A stretch of 9,198 bases of DNA. Origin: Clostridia bacterium. GTDB lineage: Bacteria > Bacillota > Clostridia > Oscillospirales > Acutalibacteraceae. The notes beneath the pieces were generated by a model that saw only the letters and a list, made by a program, of their open reading frames with translations, did not search any database and was not told the DNA's origin. Positions 1 through 7,600 of the stretch are shown here, piece by piece. The translations under genes were made by a program, and so were the position numbers. The stretch is taken from the NCBI GenBank assembly GCA_017425745.1, contig JAFOXT010000107.1:1-9198 (forward strand), read 5' to 3'. Position 1 is the stretch's first letter; every line of letters starts with the position of its first letter.

Positions 1-3000
1 AGGAAAAATCAACTATAATTGTTCCTAAGCTTGGTCATACAGAACAGCTTATCTATTCAGCTGCAACATGTACAAGTGAAGGCAGTGCTTCAATCTACTG
101 TGATGTTTGTAAGACAACTCTCAGCACTGAAAAAATCCCTGTGCTCAACCATGTATGGGGCAAAGAAGTAATTACTCAGCCTACTTGCAGTTCAACAGGT
201 TCAGTTGTATTCAAATGTGGCGGAGCAAACTGTACTGAAACAAAGACAGTTACAATTCCTGAGAATGAAAATGCTCATAAGCTTACAATGGATGCAAAAC
301 TTGCTACATGTAAGGAGGCAGGTTATGTAAAAGTAACTTGTACAAATGAAGGTTGCAAATATGAAAACGAGACAACTATTCCTGCACTTGGTCACAACTA
401 TGGTGAATGGGATAAGACAACAAATCCTGCAACAAATGACGTAGACGGTACATGGACACGTAAATGTGCAACCTGTAACGATGTTGAAACACTCACTATT
501 CCCAAGGGCAATCATAACCTTGTTCAGGCTTCATATGATGCTCCCACATGTACTGATACAGGTTCAGTGGTTTACAAGTGTACAAACCACACAAACTGCT
601 CAATTGCAGTAACAGTTGAACTTGCAAAGATTCAGCACACACTTATAGTTGAAAAAGAAGATGCTTCTTGTACAAATATAGGTCGTGTTAAGGTTTATTG
701 TAAAAAGTGTAATTATGACAAGGCTTTTGAAATGACAATCGGTAAGCTTGCTCATAATTACGAAGAAACAGAAACAAAGGCTACATGTACTCAGGCAGGT
801 TACACAACATTTACATGTAAAGTTTGCGGTGATACATATAAGAGATTCGACAGCAATCCATTACCGCATTCATACGCAACCAAGGTAACAGAACCCACAT
901 GTACAACAGCAGGCTACACAACATATAAATGTTCAGTTTGTGGTCAGGGTTATACAAGTGATTTCGTTGAAGCAAATGGTCATAAGTATAACGAAGGTGA
1001 AAAGACAGACGCAACCTGTACAACAGCAGGCAAAATCGTCTATACTTGTACAGAGAAAAATTGCGGACATAGCTATGAAGTAACACTTTCAATGCTTAAT
1101 CACGAGTATGATGTAGAAAATATTGTTGATCCTACATGCACAGCAAACGGTTATACAACTTATAAGTGTAAAAATTGTAATTCAAGTTATGTAGTTATCG
1201 GTGATCCTGCAAAGACTCACAACTACAGCACTGTTGTTTCTTCAACAGCAACCTGTACAGCAGGCGGAACCTTAACACTTAAGTGCGCTGACTGCGAACA
1301 TACTATGGAAACAGCAGTACCTGCACTTGGTCACAATTATGTTGAAAATATTAAGAGAGCAACAGACGCAACCTGCGCAGCAGCCGCAACGAAGACATTT
1401 GAGTGTGATCATAGCAATTGCAATGCTGAATACACAGTTTCAGTTGGCTCAAAGACAGATGCTCACGATTGGAATGATTGGTTCACAGTAAAAGAGGCAG
1501 ATTATACATCAATCGGCTACAAAACAAGAACCTGTAAGGATTGCGGTAAGCTCGAGGTTGAGACAATCAACGCAACAGGTGCGCACGACCTTCAGGAAGT
1601 TAAGAGAGATGAACCTACCTGCACTGAAAAGGGTAAAATTTACTATGAATGCAAGTCACATAGCGATTGCGGTATAAAGAACGAGGTTGAAATTCCTGCA
1701 CTCGGTCATGATGAAAAGCTTTCATACAAGGCAGCTACTTGCACAGAGGCAGGCTTTACAAAGATAATTTGTAATGTTAAGGGTTGTGATTATGAAGCAG
1801 AAGCAACAACAATTCCCGCTCTCGGTCATGCATGGAATGACGAAGCTGCTACTATTGTAAATGCAACATGTAAGAGTGAAGGTTCAGTTTCACTCAGTTG
1901 TAAGAACTGTAATAAAACAACTGAAGTAGTTATTCCTGTAAATGCAGATGCACATAAGACAGTGGTTACAACAAATAAAGCAACCTGCACAGAAGCCGGT
2001 TCAGTTGTAACAAGCTGTGAGCTTTGCAAGGATGAGCTTCTTACAACAACACTTACTGCACTTGGTCACGATTGGGGAGCTTGGGATATCAAGCCGTCCA
2101 CATATACTGCTCCCGGTTCAATGAGCCGTATATGTCAGACTTGTAAGGAACCTGAAACAGTTGAAATTCCTGCAGGCGGTCACAAGTTCAACAATGTGCC
2201 TTCATCAACTACCGCTGCAACCTGTGCAGCAGAAGGCTCAGCAACATATAAGTGTTCAGCTCACGTTCACTGTGGTGTAGAAGTTACAGTGAAGCTTTCT
2301 AAGGTTCACCATAACCTTGAAATTAATACTGTTGATGCTTCCTGCACAAACGGCGGTTCAATCACTGTATCATGTGTAAACTGCGATTATACATCAATCA
2401 TTACAACAGGTATACTCGCTCATGAATATCAGGAAAACGGAACAGTTGCTGCAACCTGCACAACAGCAGGCTACACAATTATGAAGTGTAAGAACTGTGA
2501 AGCAACATATAACAGATTCGATTCACAGCCTCTCGGACATAACTTTGACGATTCAATTGCAGACAATGTAACAATCGTTGCAGCTAAGTGCGAAGAAGAC
2601 GGATCAAAGACAGTTAAGTGTTCACGTAAGGATTGCAATGAAACAAAGGTTACAGTGATTCCTGCAACAGGTCATAAGTACGAAAATGAAAAATCAAGCG
2701 TTACAACAGCTCCCACTTGCACAGAAATGGGTTACACAACCTATACCTGTGATGTATGTAAGGTATCTTACACAACAAACTTTGTAAAACCGAAGGGTCA
2801 CGATTGGGGCGATTGGATGGTTGCTTCAGGTGCAGACGGCGACGTAATCAAGAGAGTTTGTAAGACAGATGCAAATCATACAGAACAGTATAATATTCCT
2901 TCGGGCGGTCACAGCTTTGACACAACAAAACCTGCTGCTACAGTTCAGGGCACATGTCAGGCTGAAGGCTCAATGAAATTCAACTGTACTGCTCATGAAA

Positions 3001-4406
3001 ATTGCGGTGTTACAATTACCGTTAATACCGGTTTTGGTTCACATAACTGGTCACAGTGGGAAATCAAAGCTGCAACTAATGAAGCAGACGGCTCATGGAC
3101 ACACAAGTGTCTTACATCAGGCTGTAATGAAAGTGAAACACTTGTAATTCCAAGAGGTCACTATCTTGCAGAGGATAGTAAGCAGTACGTTAAGCCTGAA
3201 TGTAATAAAGTTGGTCAGCGAGTTTACACATGTACAGCTCACGACAACTGCACAGTTAAAATTGTAGTTGTTCTTGAAATGACACAGCATACAATTGTAA
3301 CAGTAAATGAAGCTGCTACTTGTCAGAATGATGGCTTAATCAAGACATACTGTGAAAAGTGCGGAAAGGTATTCTCAGACATTACTCTGAAAAAGGTTCC
3401 TCACGATTACGACAAGAACAAAGACGGTAAGCTTGATACTGCTGATGCAGTATATACAGCACCCGTACAGAATGCAGACGGCACATGGACACCCGGTTAT
3501 TACACATTCACTTGTCAGACAGCCGGATGTGAAGACACAAAGGTTGAAGGCGATTCAACAAGCTACGAGGTAAGCTTCTTCGACGGTAACGGAGATCTGG
3601 TTGCAACAACAATAGTTCTCTCAGGTCTCAGCGCAACTGCTCCCGCAGAAACACCTGTAAAGGATGCTGACGGAAATTACCATTACACCTTCAGCGGTTG
3701 GGACAGAGATTTCAGCAAGATTGAAAAGGATCTTGACGTATACGCAACCTTTGAAAAGGAAGCACACTTCGGCGGCGAAGCTACATGTAATACAAAGGCT
3801 ATCTGTGATAAATGTAATAAGGCTTACGGTAATATTGACGAAAGCAAGCACATAATCGTAACAAAATCAAAGTCAGCTTCCTGCGAAGCAGACGGCTGGG
3901 TTGAATATTACTGTACAAGCGAAGGCTGTGAATACAACTACAGCACCGGAAAATATCTCAAGAAGGAAACAATCGGTGCATCAGGACACGTTTACGGTCA
4001 GTGGAAGGTTGTACAGAACGGCACTTGCGAAATTCCTCAGATTCAGCAGAGAAAATGTATTAACTATGGCTGTAACAAGGTTGAAGAAAAGCTTTCACAG
4101 TCAACTCATACATGGCTCCTTGAACCCAGAATCGAACCTACATGTTCATCAGTAGGTTATACTGAATTCAAGTATTGCGTAACATGTAACCTTCAGATTG
4201 ACCGTGTTGAAATTCCGAAGATTGACCACAGAGATCTTGACGGTAACGGTTACTGCGATTACTGCGGAACAAGCAAGGGTACACCTAAGTGTAGCTGTAT
4301 GTGCCACAGCACAGGTATTATGAAATTCTTCTATAAAATTGTAAGATTCTTCTGGATGATTACAAAGAGTTCACGTTCATGTAGCTGCGGTGCAGTGCAC
4401 TATTAA
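1..4406 (+). CDS. Giant secreted cysteine-repeat protein, C-terminal part (5' end outside window)
   Basis: The frame is open from the first complete codon at position 3 to the TAA at 4404-4406, giving 1467 residues. The GTG at 141 lies inside a repeat unit and has no ribosome site, so it is not the start; the start and signal peptide are off the left edge. Fragment residues 17-1184 are about 29 imperfect units of the type TC-x(n)-C-x(2,5)-C-x(n)-GH. A dockerin-like loop (about 1137-1148), an InlB B-repeat-like domain (about 1188-1252), four more units and a cysteine-rich tail ending CGAVHY follow. I count 99 cysteines, almost 7 percent. Such repeats are familiar in large surface proteins of gut Clostridia, but no biochemical role is established that I know of. 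Export is inferred from the architecture. Each unit offers three Cys and one His, which could hold metal or form disulfides; the sequence does not decide. No catalytic motif is visible. The hairpin at 4419-4446 ends the transcript. Confidence 0.93.
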   Translation, partial: EKSTIIVPKLGHTEQLIYSAATCTSEGSASIYCDVCKTTLSTEKIPVLNHVWGKEVITQPTCSSTGSVVFKCGGANCTETKTVTIPENENAHKLTMDAKLATCKEAGYVKVTCTNEGCKYENETTIPALGHNYGEWDKTTNPATNDVDGTWTRKCATCNDVETLTIPKGNHNLVQASYDAPTCTDTGSVVYKCTNHTNCSIAVTVELAKIQHTLIVEKEDASCTNIGRVKVYCKKCNYDKAFEMTIGKLAHNYEETETKATCTQAGYTTFTCKVCGDTYKRFDSNPLPHSYATKVTEPTCTTAGYTTYKCSVCGQGYTSDFVEANGHKYNEGEKTDATCTTAGKIVYTCTEKNCGHSYEVTLSMLNHEYDVENIVDPTCTANGYTTYKCKNCNSSYVVIGDPAKTHNYSTVVSSTATCTAGGTLTLKCADCEHTMETAVPALGHNYVENIKRATDATCAAAATKTFECDHSNCNAEYTVSVGSKTDAHDWNDWFTVKEADYTSIGYKTRTCKDCGKLEVETINATGAHDLQEVKRDEPTCTEKGKIYYECKSHSDCGIKNEVEIPALGHDEKLSYKAATCTEAGFTKIICNVKGCDYEAEATTIPALGHAWNDEAATIVNATCKSEGSVSLSCKNCNKTTEVVIPVNADAHKTVVTTNKATCTEAGSVVTSCELCKDELLTTTLTALGHDWGAWDIKPSTYTAPGSMSRICQTCKEPETVEIPAGGHKFNNVPSSTTAATCAAEGSATYKCSAHVHCGVEVTVKLSKVHHNLEINTVDASCTNGGSITVSCVNCDYTSIITTGILAHEYQENGTVAATCTTAGYTIMKCKNCEATYNRFDSQPLGHNFDDSIADNVTIVAAKCEEDGSKTVKCSRKDCNETKVTVIPATGHKYENEKSSVTTAPTCTEMGYTTYTCDVCKVSYTTNFVKPKGHDWGDWMVASGADGDVIKRVCKTDANHTEQYNIPSGGHSFDTTKPAATVQGTCQAEGSMKFNCTAHENCGVTITVNTGFGSHNWSQWEIKAATNEADGSWTHKCLTSGCNESETLVIPRGHYLAEDSKQYVKPECNKVGQRVYTCTAHDNCTVKIVVVLEMTQHTIVTVNEAATCQNDGLIKTYCEKCGKVFSDITLKKVPHDYDKNKDGKLDTADAVYTAPVQNADGTWTPGYYTFTCQTAGCEDTKVEGDSTSYEVSFFDGNGDLVATTIVLSGLSATAPAETPVKDADGNYHYTFSGWDRDFSKIEKDLDVYATFEKEAHFGGEATCNTKAICDKCNKAYGNIDESKHIIVTKSKSASCEADGWVEYYCTSEGCEYNYSTGKYLKKETIGASGHVYGQWKVVQNGTCEIPQIQQRKCINYGCNKVEEKLSQSTHTWLLEPRIEPTCSSVGYTEFKYCVTCNLQIDRVEIPKIDHRDLDGNGYCDYCGTSKGTPKCSCMCHSTGIMKFFYKIVRFFWMITKSSRSCSCGAVHY
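3..989 (+). repeat. First copy of a long super-repeat
   Basis: This run of about eight units matches, unit by unit and in the same order, the run starting near 1674. Shared landmarks are LGHTEQLIYSAATC against LGHDEKLSYKAATC, IPENENAHK against IPVNADAHK, GHNYGEWD against GHDWGAWD, DASCTN-x-G in both, and KRFDSNPLPH against NRFDSQPLGH. The offset stays at about 1671-1674 nt from position 33 to 875. The final matching unit (876-989) is displaced because its partner follows an additional unit. Confidence 0.8.
402..3296 (+). repeat. Five copies of a composite two-unit module (W-unit + CxxHxxC unit)
   Basis: Copies lie at 402-647, 1473-1715, 2076-2318, 2808-3050 and 3051-3296. Their lengths are 246, 243, 243, 243 and 246 nt, so they are nearly constant even though other units vary. 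The first half follows an H-(N/D)-(Y/W) end, usually has a second Trp (GEW, NDW, GAW, GDW, SQW), and lacks the first Cys of an ordinary unit. The second half always widens the CxxC knuckle to Cys-x-x-His-x-x-Cys: KCTNHTNC, ECKSHSDC, KCSAHVHC, NCTAHENC and TCTAHDNC. Copies four and five are directly adjacent. Confidence 0.85.
1674..2807 (+). repeat. Second copy of the long super-repeat, with one extra unit
   Basis: This is the partner of the block at 3-989. It carries the same sequence of unit subtypes, ending in YTTNFVKPKGH against YTSDFVEANGH in the first copy. A 45-residue unit at 2547-2681 (beginning DDSIADN and ending ATGHKY) has no counterpart in the first copy. It is either an insertion here or a loss there. 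The two blocks are diverged at codon level, so the duplication does not look recent. Confidence 0.8.
3411..3446 (+). other. Dockerin/EF-hand-like calcium-binding loop
   Basis: The twelve residues DKNKDGKLDTAD place Asp/Asn at positions 1, 3, 5, 9 and 12, Gly at 6 and a hydrophobic residue at 8, which is the pattern of dockerin-type calcium loops. Only one loop is present, whereas a working dockerin has two. It is therefore better read as an isolated calcium-stabilised linker within the array than as a cohesin-binding module. Calcium binding is inferred from the motif alone. Confidence 0.6.
3564..3758 (+). other. InlB B-repeat / Listeria-Bacteroides repeat-like domain
   Basis: About 65 residues run from YEVSFFDGNGDLV through TFSGWDRDFSKIEKDLDVYATFE. 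The (V/Y)xFxDGxG opening, the central F-x-GWD and the closing 'l-D-v-y-A-x-F' are hallmarks of the Listeria-Bacteroides repeat (Flg_new / InlB B-repeat) superfamily, a small beta-rich fold common in surface proteins of Firmicutes. Only one copy is present. It interrupts the cysteine array and probably acts as a structural or spacer domain. Confidence 0.8.
3768..4229 (+). repeat. Second cysteine-repeat block, four units
   Basis: Four further units follow the InlB-like domain. They show EATC...CDKC, SASC...YCTSEGC...SGH, GTC...KCINYGC...TH and EPTC...YCVTC...IDH. They are more diverged than the main array but keep the three-Cys-plus-His order. The last leads directly into a DLDGNGYCDYCG segment at 4233-4268 that merges an acidic calcium-loop-like string with a CxxC pair. 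Confidence 0.8.
4287..4403 (+). other. C-terminal CxCxCH / aromatic segment / CxCGxxHY tail module
   Basis: The last 39 residues read KCSCMCH, then a roughly 14-residue hydrophobic, aromatic and basic stretch (MKFFYKIVRFFWMI), then TKSSRSCSCGAVHY and the stop. Paired cysteine clusters flank a segment that could be a short amphipathic or membrane-associating helix. I recall similar endings in other large secreted Clostridia proteins, but I cannot verify this here and know of no assigned function. There is no LPXTG motif, no SLH domain and no cell-wall-binding repeat in the fragment, so this tail is the best candidate for a localisation or maturation signal. Confidence 0.6.
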
Positions 4407-4418
4407 AAATCAAATCAA

Positions 4419-4446
4419 AAAGGCTGTCACGAAAGTGGCAGCCTTT
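4419..4446 (+). terminator. Rho-independent terminator of gene 1
   Basis: A 12-bp stem (AAAGGCTGTCAC against GTGGCAGCCTTT, with one T-G pair) closes on a GAAA tetraloop 12 nt after the stop codon. It is followed by GCTTTTGCC. The complementary strand has an even richer T run after the same stem, so the hairpin may also stop antisense transcription. Confidence 0.85.
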
Positions 4447-4481
4447 GCTTTTGCCTATAGACAATGTGTACATATTATCAG

Positions 4482-4501
4482 CGATTTAATTAGTTAAATC
4501 G
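4482..4501. repeat. AT-rich inverted repeat upstream of gene 2
   Basis: Two perfect 8-bp arms, CGATTTAA and TTAAATCG, flank a 4-nt spacer. The repeat sits about 42-72 bp upstream of the TATAAT boxes of gene 2. It has no T tract on the plus strand and few GC pairs, so an operator or activator site is a likelier reading than a terminator. Its binding partner is unknown. Confidence 0.5.
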
Positions 4502-4523
4502 ACAGTTGAAATAATTGTGAATT

Positions 4524-4554
4524 TTGTGTTACAACAAACCTGTATAATTATAAT
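4524..4554 (+). promoter_or_regulatory. Probable sigma-A-type promoter of gene 2
   Basis: Two perfect TATAAT hexamers lie back to back at 4543-4548 and 4549-4554. The best nearby -35 is a weak TTGTGT at 4524-4529, 19 bp before the second box, so an activator may be needed. A start near 4560 would leave a leader of about 38 nt. Confidence 0.5.
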
Positions 4555-4585
4555 TACATAATTGCATTTTTGCGGTTATGTGACT

Positions 4586-4590
4586 GGAGG
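4586..4590 (+). promoter_or_regulatory. Ribosome binding site of gene 2
   Basis: GGAGG lies 7 nt before the ATG at 4598. It fixes that codon as the start, together with the signal peptide that follows it immediately. Confidence 0.85.
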
Positions 4591-4597
4591 TTAGAAT

Positions 4598-4699
4598 ATG
4601 AAAAACAAGAGATTTAAAAAAGCATTATCTGTATTTTTATCAATACTGATGCTTATGTCCTGCTGGGTGTGGGTTGCTCCCACAGATGCATCAGCGGCA
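4598..4699 (+). other. Sec signal peptide of gene 2
   Basis: The N-terminus is basic (MKNKRFKK), followed by a hydrophobic core of about 19 residues and an ASAA cleavage region, with the cut likely after Ala33 or Ala34. Cys22 sits inside the hydrophobic core in the context LMSC. It is an imperfect lipobox, and the later ASA site fits better. Confidence 0.85.
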
Positions 4700-7600
4700 G
4701 GAAACTATTATGTCAGAGTTTATCTGAACATATATGACGGTGCAAACAGCGACGGATATGGAAAAGCATATTCTGTTGTAGACGACATTAACAGTGAGTT
4801 CTACGGTAAACCCAATGAATACAAGTGGGATTACGGTAGCTCATGGAATGTTTTCGATAACTCAGACGGTTACGACGGCGAAGTTAATATGGCGGGCTTT
4901 ACTCTTTTTTATGATAACGACAAGAAGTATAAAGCTTATGATCTGTCTGCTGATCTTGTTGCTGCAACAACAACCTTAGGTAACAACTGGACCAGCATGG
5001 ATGATCTTACTCTTGAAAACTTTGCTGCATGGCCAAATAAAGTTGAAAAGGTATACTCGTTTGAACTTGATTCAATACCTTCATCACTTTTCTGGATCAA
5101 TGACGAAAACAATGCAGTTAACGGTGAAACATCTTTCGGTATACATAAAATTACTGTAGCTGAAAGCTCAACTTCTCAGGAGCATATTCTCTGGACAGGA
5201 CTTTCAGGCTCAGAATCATATTATGAGTGTTACTATGGTACAATTACGCCTACAGGTCTTATTACCCCTTGGGATGATTGTCCCGGAGAAGATACAAAAA
5301 CTTTCTATAAGGATTACACAACATCAGCTGTTGGTACTTGGATTGACCCGTTCAATGCCGGCGATTATAATGTATATCCTGTAAACAACTATCTCAGCGG
5401 TGGTGTGTCAGCAACATTTACAGTTGGCAGTAACGGCTCACAGACAAATATTGATTACATTGAGCTTGGTAATACAAATAACTATTATATTAATTTTACA
5501 AACCACTCAACACAGACTGCAACGATTACTGCACTTAATAGTAGTAATTTGGTAAACAGTTACAGTAACAACCTTACAATAGCTCCGGGAGAAACAAAGT
5601 CATTTACACTCAAAAAAGCTTCAATGAGCGGTGATGGTAATTACTATAATTTCTGCTTTAAATATACACTTAATAATGTATTTGAGAAAAACGGAACAAC
5701 TCCTGTAGAATTTTATCAGGCAGCGTATATCGGTACTTGGAATACTTCTGATGATTCTAGTGTGATAGGACCACCGACAACTTCAGAGGCTAACTCAGGT
5801 TTTACTGTTTATAACGGAGCAGATATGGACTTTATGAGTCAGTTTATGGCTGATACAGGTATCTTCGAAACAGTTTCAACTACAGGTAACAGAACAAGTG
5901 ACATTACATTTAAATATAACTACTATTTAGATAACACTGATACAAAGTATACTAACTGGAGTCAGACCGGTCTTAGAATGTATGTTAAAAAATGGACATA
6001 CAATGTTACAATCTATTTCCAGCCTGATACTGATGACGGTGGTACAATGAATCTTGTCGGCGAAATCGATAACAAGGATTCAGCTTCATTAAGTATTGCA
6101 GATATGGTGTATTCATACTCTTCTGCTTCTGATTCATTTAAAATCCCAGATTCAAACAACAGACCATGGGCTCATTATAATACTCCTTGTATACCTCAGT
6201 GGAGCAGAGCTTCATCAATGGAATGGGGTACTGTAACTTCAAATACAACTGTAGCTTATTTCCGCTTCTGTGGTAATCTTTTCAAAGGAAGCACAACTTC
6301 CAGTGATCCCGGTATCATCAGATTTACTGATATGAGATGGGAATCCACCAATAACAGAGCTGCAACCTTTGATGGCGATATTAATGTATATGTATTTGAT
6401 AAATCACAGCTTCGTGATTGTGTGCGTAATCTTGGTGGACTCGGTGCAAACTGGGCACCTATGAGAACACGCTTCAACGATGCAAAATGGAATGCGTATG
6501 AGTCAGCGCTTCAGACTGCAATGCAAGTTCTTGCTAACCAGAAGACAAATCAGAAGGCTGTAACAGATGCTTATAACAACCTTGTTAGTGCTTGTGAAGC
6601 TCTTAAGTCAACAGCAAATCTTGTTAATCAGGTTGCAGAAGTAACATACACAAAGCGTACAGCTGATTACAATTCAGCAGCAACAGATACAACAAACAAG
6701 TATCTTATTATGCCTATCGGTACAGAAACTGCTGTTCCTTCATATGATGCGTACAAGCACACAACATCAGGTACAGTTGTTGCTAAGCAGTCATCAAACC
6801 TCAAGACAAACTTCACTCAGTATGAAACAGGTATCAACCCCATTGATTACCGTTACTGGAAAATTGACTTCGCAGGTGTTGATAAAGCTGTTGAAGAAGC
6901 AACAGTACTTCTGAATACACCTCTTGATGCATATTCAGATAAGTATTATGAAGAGATTTTCGACGCAAGAACAGCTATATCTTATTTTGACAGAGATGCA
7001 GATACATGGACACCTACATATCAGTCAGATGTAACTGATCCTCTCAATGAACTCAACGCACTTCTTGCGCATAACAGTACAGAAGCAGGCGCACATACGT
7101 TTATTGAAGATGCAAACGGCAACTATGTAATCAAATTCGACGAAACAACACACTGGTATGAGTGTGGAGTGTGCGGATATAAATATATGCACGAAAACCA
7201 TACAACATCTGCCACACCTGATAGCAATGATGAAAATTCTCACATAGTTGAATGTACATATGTTGATAACACTTCAGGCAATACTTGTGATTTTGTAATG
7301 ACCGAACCTCACACCTTCACAAACCCCGAACTTGCTCGTCCTACATTTGTTGACGGTGTTTGGAAAAATGGTACATATACATACACATGTACTTGCGGTG
7401 CAACAAATACAGAACCCGCAGTAAGAGCCGATTATTCAGAACTTGAAGAAGCAATTGAGGCTCTTGAAGGAATCAAGAATGACGAAAATCTTTCCGATGA
7501 AGCAAAGACAGTTATTGCAAATACTCTCATAAAGGCTGACAATCTTGCAGATGACCTTGTAACAGCAGAACAGGGTCAGATTGATGAACTTGTTAAGGAG

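Larger units (their letters stand above)
51..3555 (+). repeat. Tandem cysteine/histidine repeat array, about 29 protein units
   Basis: Units of about 35-45 residues follow the pattern (A/P)TC-x-(E/T)-AG-Y/S-x(4)-C-x(2)-C-x(8-14)-(L)GH-x-(Y/W/F). Near-consensus examples lie at about 786-875, 894-989 and 2448-2546. At DNA level the phrases gcaacctgtacaacagcagg and cctgcacttggtcacaa recur almost unchanged (for example near 383 and 1321), so the units are related by duplication and not only by convergent protein constraint. Most units keep three Cys and the terminal His. Exceptions are the five tryptophan-type units that lack the first Cys, and the last unit (about 3402-3555), which has only a CxxxxC pair beside a calcium-loop-like insertion. 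Confidence 0.9.

Noticed and set aside
141..143. GTG as the start codon of gene 1
   Set aside because: The same frame is open back to position 3, encodes the preceding half of a repeat unit, and has no ribosome site before the GTG. The gene simply enters from outside the window.
201..1092. Minus-strand open frames at 201-515 and 811-1092
   Set aside because: They are antisense to the cysteine repeat array, have no ribosome sites, and owe their length to the repeated base composition. The plus frame has clear protein repeats.
3411..3446. Full dockerin domain and cellulosome membership
   Set aside because: Only one calcium loop is present, with no second loop or typical helix between them, so cohesin binding is not supported.
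51..3555. CRISPR array or non-coding tandem repeat
   Set aside because: Units are about 105-135 nt, vary in length, are diverged at the DNA level and conserved at the protein level. There are no identical repeats with unique spacers.
1826..4155. Other open frames at 1826-2029, 3621-3851, 3664-3855 and 3901-4155
   Set aside because: All overlap gene 1 in another frame or strand, with low-complexity translations and no start signals.
4523..4538. Short inverted repeat TTTGT-N6-ACAAA over the weak -35
   Set aside because: Arms of only 5 bp in AT-rich sequence are expected by chance. It is not strong enough to call an operator.
4653..4664. Lipoprotein lipobox at LMSC (Cys22 of gene 2)
   Set aside because: Met at -2 is unusual, the Cys is in the middle of the hydrophobic core, and a better ASA-type cleavage site follows at residues 31-34.
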